DNA from: an uncultured Clostridiaceae bacterium
GTDB taxonomy: Bacteria; Bacillota; Clostridia; TANB77; CAG-508
DNA: 64,000 bases
NCBI GenBank assembly: GCA_948356915.1
Contig: CAOJCG010000001.1
Coordinates: forward strand, 1-64,000
Reading direction: 5' to 3'
Positions 60,604-64,000 of the stretch are shown here, one piece after another. Position numbers and translations under genes: made by a program. A model generated the notes under the pieces. It did not search any database, had not been told where the DNA came from, and saw nothing but the letters and a program-made list of their open reading frames with translations. Within the stretch, counting starts at the first letter, position 1; each line of letters begins with the position of its first letter.

Positions 60604-60999
60604 ATGAACAAAAAGATCATTGCACTTGTAACTGTAGTATTAATTTCACTTAGTTTAACAGCTTGCGATACACAGGCGAATCGGGTCTCTTATAATCTAT
60701 CGCAAGAGGCTGACAACTTCAATAATGTTAGACAAATTACAGTCATTAATTGCTTGAAAGGCGATGTTCTGTTTCAAATGACTGGTAAAATCTCCATTAC
60801 AGCTGATACAGCTGATAATCAGTTGGAAATTATAGTGGAGGATGAAGCAGGTAACTATAAAAAGCATTTTATTGGTCTGAGCGACAATGTTACTTATGTT
60901 GTTGAAGATATCACGTCTTCTGACGTTAATAACTATAAGTATTCATTGAACTTTAACCCTAAAATGTGGTTACCTTATGATATTGAAACAATAGACTAA
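60604..60999 (+). CDS. Small lipoprotein, probably foreign, unshifted CGG
   Basis: 131 residues with a signal peptide and lipobox 'LSLTAC' (lipidated Cys about residue 21), then a beta-rich domain. Codon 27 is CGG (60682-60684) in 'QANRVSYN'. The shifted frame gives unrelated sequence and a stop. Codons such as CGG, GTC, TCG and CAG differ from the neighbours. Stand-alone gene with GGTGAGGT ribosome binding site and terminator. Confidence 0.6.
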   Translation: MNKKIIALVTVVLISLSLTACDTQANRVSYNLSQEADNFNNVRQITVINCLKGDVLFQMTGKISITADTADNQLEIIVEDEAGNYKKHFIGLSDNVTYVVEDITSSDVNNYKYSLNFNPKMWLPYDIETID

Positions 61000-61042
61000 A
61001 AATTTAATATTGATACGAGAGAGGGGCTATAAAATAGCCATT

Positions 61043-61082
61043 AGAGATTAGTATAATTTATTTATAATACTAATCTCTTTTC
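61043..61082 (+). terminator. Terminator of the lipoprotein gene
   Basis: AGAGATTAGTAT pairs with ATACTAATCTCT, followed by TTTTC. Confidence 0.75.
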
Positions 61083-61187
61083 ATTTTTTTAATTAGATTA
61101 AGATTCTACACTATTTTTTAATACTTTAATTCTACTGCTATATAATAATTAAATGTTTTAATTATTATATCAAGTATATTATTATAA

Positions 61188-61502
61188 TCAATACTCTAAG
61201 TATACATTGTTTCCACTTTTTACTGCTATTCCAGCGCTTGGTGTTTGTTTTTTTACAGTAGTGTTTTCTGTATCTAACCCTTCTTGAGCTTCCATTTTTG
61301 CTTCTAGTTTATTTTCTTTTAAAATTTTGCTTGCTTCTTTTATGCTCATTCCTACTACGTTTGGTATCTCTATTAGTGGTGTTTCTTCTTCTAGTTCTCC
61401 ATCTTTTACTACTTCTAAATATGGTAGCACTTCTCCAAATATTTGTGAGCCTATTGGTGCTGCGACTCCTCCTCCTTGGTTAATTATAACAACACAAATC
61501 TT
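61188..61502 (-). pseudogene. spoVD: SpoVD-type penicillin-binding protein, 3' end, cut by an element
   Basis: The remnant reads 'ICVVIINQGGGVAAPIGSQI', the end of a transpeptidase domain, then one PASTA domain ('IPNVVGMSIKEASKILKENK') to a stop. One PASTA domain at the C-terminus is typical of SpoVD. At 61502 it joins directly to the stop of the serine recombinase, so the 5' part of the gene must lie beyond the right edge of the window, on the other side of the element. Confidence 0.85.
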
Positions 61503-63215
61503 ACAAATTTACTACTTGTTTTTCTAGTGTTATTTTATTATTCTGTATGTATTCTAAGCATCTCTTAAACTCATCTTCAAATTTAAACTTTATTTTTATA
61601 TCTCCATTTTCTTTTACATATATACAATCTATTAGTTCCATCATTATATCTCTTGAAAGTTCTGTAATTCCTTTTTTCTCTTTAAATTTTTCTATCCATT
61701 CATTACTACTTATACTTTGATTTTCATACTTTTGTTTTTCGTTTTCTAACTTTTCTATGTTTCTCTTTAGTTTTTCAATATCATTTTCATATTTTTGTTT
61801 ATATTCTAAATATTCTTCTCTTGTTATATCTTCGTTTTTCCAATCTTCATATAATGTTCTTTTAAAATTTGATATTTGGGAAATCTCATTTTGTTTTTCT
61901 ATAATCATATTGTCTATTATCTGCGGACGGCTAATAGCCACCCCTACACTATTTATTTGTTTTACGATTTCCTCTGTGTCAATTAATAAATCAATATGAA
62001 AATTAATAGCTTTTATCACTGCTTTCTCTAAATTTTCCACTTTTATACTATGTTTTGTGCATAAGTTGTTTGATTTTTTCCTATACGTACTGCAAATATA
62101 ATATTCATACTTGCTACCACTTTTATTGGTACTGCTTTTTTTGTTCATTGCTCTTTTGCAATCGCTACACCTCAGAAAACCTGCCCATACTGATAATTCT
62201 TTTGTTTTTTGAGATACCTTCGTATCTCTTTTGCTCAGTTCTTGTGCTTTTTCAAAAATTTCTTTATCAATAATAGCTTCATGGGTATTTTCTACCCTTA
62301 CCCATTCTTCCTTTGGCACTTGTTCCACTTTATGTACTTTATAGCTTTTTGTTCTTCTTTTCCCCTGAACTGTAGTGCCGGCAATACACTTCATTATTTA
62401 AAATATTTCGTACTGTAGAAGGTGTCCAAGTATATGTATTGTCTTGTATTCCGTAATTATTGTAATTTTGTCCTAATTCTAGTTTTTTATGTCCTGTAGG
62501 ATTTAATATTCCTAAATCATTTAATCTGTGGCATATTGCTATTTTCCCTAATCCTTCATTTACATTCCAATTAAATATATTTTTTATAATGTTTGCAACA
62601 CTTTTGTCAATTATTAACTTATGCTTATCTTTTGGATCTTTAATATATCCATAAGATGGAAATGCTCCTATAAACTCTCCTTTTTTCTTTTTTCCATTTA
62701 AAGATGTTCTTATCTTAATTGATGTATCTCGGCAATATTCATCATTTATTAAGTTTTTAAATGGTACTAATATTGTATTTGTACTTGATGGATTTTTAAA
62801 ACTATCTACAAAATCATTAATGGCAATAAATCTTATATTAAATAATGGAAAAACTTGCTCTATATAATTTCCAACTTCTATATAATTTCTTCCAAGTCTT
62901 GATAAATCTTTTACAAGCACACAATTAATATTTCCATTTCTCATATCTTCTAATAACCTTTGAAATGAAGGTCTATTAAAATCTGTTCCTGTAAATCCAT
63001 CATCTATATAAGTATCATAAACTATCAAATCATCATGTTCTTCTATGAATTCATTTAGCAATGTTTTTTGACTTGTTACACTATTACTCTCTTGCTTTTC
63101 TTTTCCGATTATCTTCGTCTTCTTGTGAAAGCCTTATATATAATGCAACAGACCATATTTTATTTTTTATAATATTATTTTCATTAGAAGAATATTTTGA
63201 TTTTCTTCCTGCCAT
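61501..63215 (-). CDS. Large serine recombinase, joined through two CGG +1 shifts
   Basis: A site-specific integrase of about 570 residues from ATG 63215 (AAGGAGGT upstream). The catalytic Ser30 is in 'YIRLSQED'. CGG at 63105-63107 is skipped to Gly37. The second frame (242 codons) has 'DLIVYDTYIDDGFTGTDFN', 'LVKDLSRLGRNYIEVG' and the start of the recombinase domain. CGG at 62378-62380 is skipped to Gly279 in 'EVYCGTTVQGKRR', followed by the zinc ribbon ('RCSDCKRAM', 'YYICSTYRKKSNNLC') and a coiled coil. Its stop lies on the junction with the spoVD fragment, as expected for the integrase of this element. Confidence 0.95.
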
Positions 63216-63265
63216 TAAATTTTTACCTCCTTCCGTATATATTGTAACGTGCTCCAAAATAAATG

Positions 63266-63427
63266 TCAGCCCTTTTTGTATTTTTGTTTTAAAATGTTTA
63301 CCATACATATATTAAATGTTTTGTTTGTATCCGAATATTCCATTTCTACTGTCATCTCTCCAACTTTTATTTGATATGGGTTCTTTGTATTTAATAAGTA
63401 ATCTATAATTTTGCTCTTTTCTTTCAA
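63266..63427 (-). CDS. Small protein upstream of the recombinase
   Basis: A 53-residue frame from a TTG start behind GGAAAGG reads 'NPYQIKVGEMTVEMEYSDTN' and continues to 63266. Similar short proteins often precede large serine recombinases on clostridial transposons. The name and role are not certain. Confidence 0.45.
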   Translation of the reverse strand: MKEKSKIIDYLLNTKNPYQIKVGEMTVEMEYSDTNKTFNICMVNILKQKYKKG

Positions 63428-63440
63428 AACTTATATACCT

Positions 63441-63748
63441 TTCCTTTTTCATTTGTTAAAGTTTATTAACTTTGATTATTTTTTATTACTAATTTGTCCT
63501 TCTAGTAGATAAGTTCCAAATTACTATTCAAAATGTAACTTTTCTTAAAATTTTTTAAATCTCTCTACTAGGTATATGTCACCATTTTATAAAAAGTCGG
63601 AAAATTTTATAAAATTTCTTAAACTTTTTAATAATGTATCTGCCATTTGAAAGTTCAAAAGGTATAATTTTTTAAAAAATTGCATAAAAAATAACTAGAA
63701 ATTATTTTTTACTAATCTCTAGTTTTATATTTTAAAATATAGGTATCT
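63441..63748. other. Intergenic region of the right-hand element
   Basis: About 300 AT-rich bases. I see no gene. It likely holds the promoter for the recombinase transcript. Confidence 0.4.
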
Positions 63749-63976
63749 TTATTTTACATTATATCCTCTAATCTTTAAAAATTCATTTATATCATTCATA
63801 ATCCACCCGTCGCCTTGTGTATGTAACATATCATACCCGTCATATAAATACTTTAATACTCCATATTTTTCAAATAATTCATACACTTCTTTTCCTGTAA
63901 GTTTATTTTCTTCTTTAAAGACTTCTATACAAAAAATCACAAATTCATTTGTCTTATATTCAATATCTTCTTCCAT
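63749..63976 (-). CDS. DUF3791-like small protein
   Basis: 75 residues: 'NEFVIFCIEVFKEENKLTGK' followed by 'EVYELFEKYGVLKYLYDGYD' and a terminal 'MNDINEFLKIRGYNV', as in DUF3791. In other genomes these lie beside DUF3990 proteins in toxin-antitoxin-like pairs. A partner could lie beyond the window edge. ATG 63976 has GGGGTG upstream. The frame stays open to 63997. Confidence 0.65.
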   Translation of the reverse strand: MEEDIEYKTNEFVIFCIEVFKEENKLTGKEVYELFEKYGVLKYLYDGYDMLHTQGDGWIMNDINEFLKIRGYNVK

Positions 63977-64000
63977 ACTACACCCCATATAACTCATTCT

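Noticed and set aside
1795..63107. Twelve frame breaks as sequencing or assembly errors
   Set aside because: Errors would vary in base, sign and place and would favour homopolymers. Here each is an extra C exactly before a conserved glycine codon, forming CGG in the upstream frame.
1795..63107. Simple reassignment of CGG to another amino acid
   Set aside because: A reassigned triplet would keep the frame. All twelve sites need a +1 change to recover the conserved protein.

Overview
The window is a strongly AT-rich chromosome segment from an anaerobic, spore-forming member of the Clostridia (Firmicutes), probably an uncultured gut lineage. It carries spo0A, the 3' end of a spoVD-type penicillin-binding protein, a SpoVB-type flippase, a T-box riboswitch, HU, ClpE, engB and serS. 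Its surface proteins are of the Cna-B/RCC1/dockerin and prepilin-like kind. Leaders match AGGAGG and genes use TAA/TAG/TGA stops.

The main observation is that twelve apparent frameshifts in ten otherwise intact genes share one form. Each gene runs in frame up to a CGG codon, the expected protein continues in the +1 frame, and the first residue after the shift is always glycine (GGA nine times, GGT twice, GGC once). In effect the C of CGG is skipped and GGN is read. Sites (codon coordinates) are 1795-1797, 8581-8583, 10000-10002, 17311-17313, 22480-22482, 23732-23734, 29641-29643, 33391-33393, 35317-35319, 50639-50641, 62378-62380 and 63105-63107. In the other genes that look native, in-frame CGG is essentially absent, although CGG is common out of frame (GCG GAA, AAC GGT, GGC GGA). 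Eight further in-frame CGG codons cannot be resolved this way. They lie in six isolated ORFs of unusual character (14318, 20822, 24979, 28419, 39346, 60604), most of which look recently acquired. I infer genome-wide +1 recoding at CGG.

Layout. 0-6.6 kb: degraded mobilizable element (RhuM, DUF6076-like protein, C39-like peptidase, MobV relaxase, oriT-like repeat, broken Rep) joined to a truncated murA. 7-14 kb: prs, patatin lipase, SDR, a type III CptIN-like toxin-antitoxin, topB. 14-29 kb: a large unknown protein, clpE, pgsA, hpt, a Ca2+-type P-ATPase, T-box-serS, engB. 29-41.5 kb: M23 peptidase, prepilin/FGE-fold protein, HU, SpoVB flippase, VirD4-like ATPase with a winged-helix partner, S1 protein, tRNA-Met, LiaF/DUF4097 pair, tRNA-Glu. 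41.7-51.4 kb: an 8.3-kb surface protein gene and a G5/3D-domain protein. 51.6-58.9 kb: an integrative element at the 3' end of spo0A, with a tyrosine integrase, small regulators, a HEPN-like protein and a putative type I toxin. 59-61 kb: spo0A, yigZ, a lipoprotein. 61.2-64 kb: a second element, driven by a large serine recombinase, that interrupts the spoVD-type gene.

The recombinase of the right-hand element and the DUF6076-like gene of the left-hand element both need CGG shifting, so part of the mobilome is adapted to the same decoding. The right-hand insertion resembles the skin-like elements that interrupt sporulation genes.
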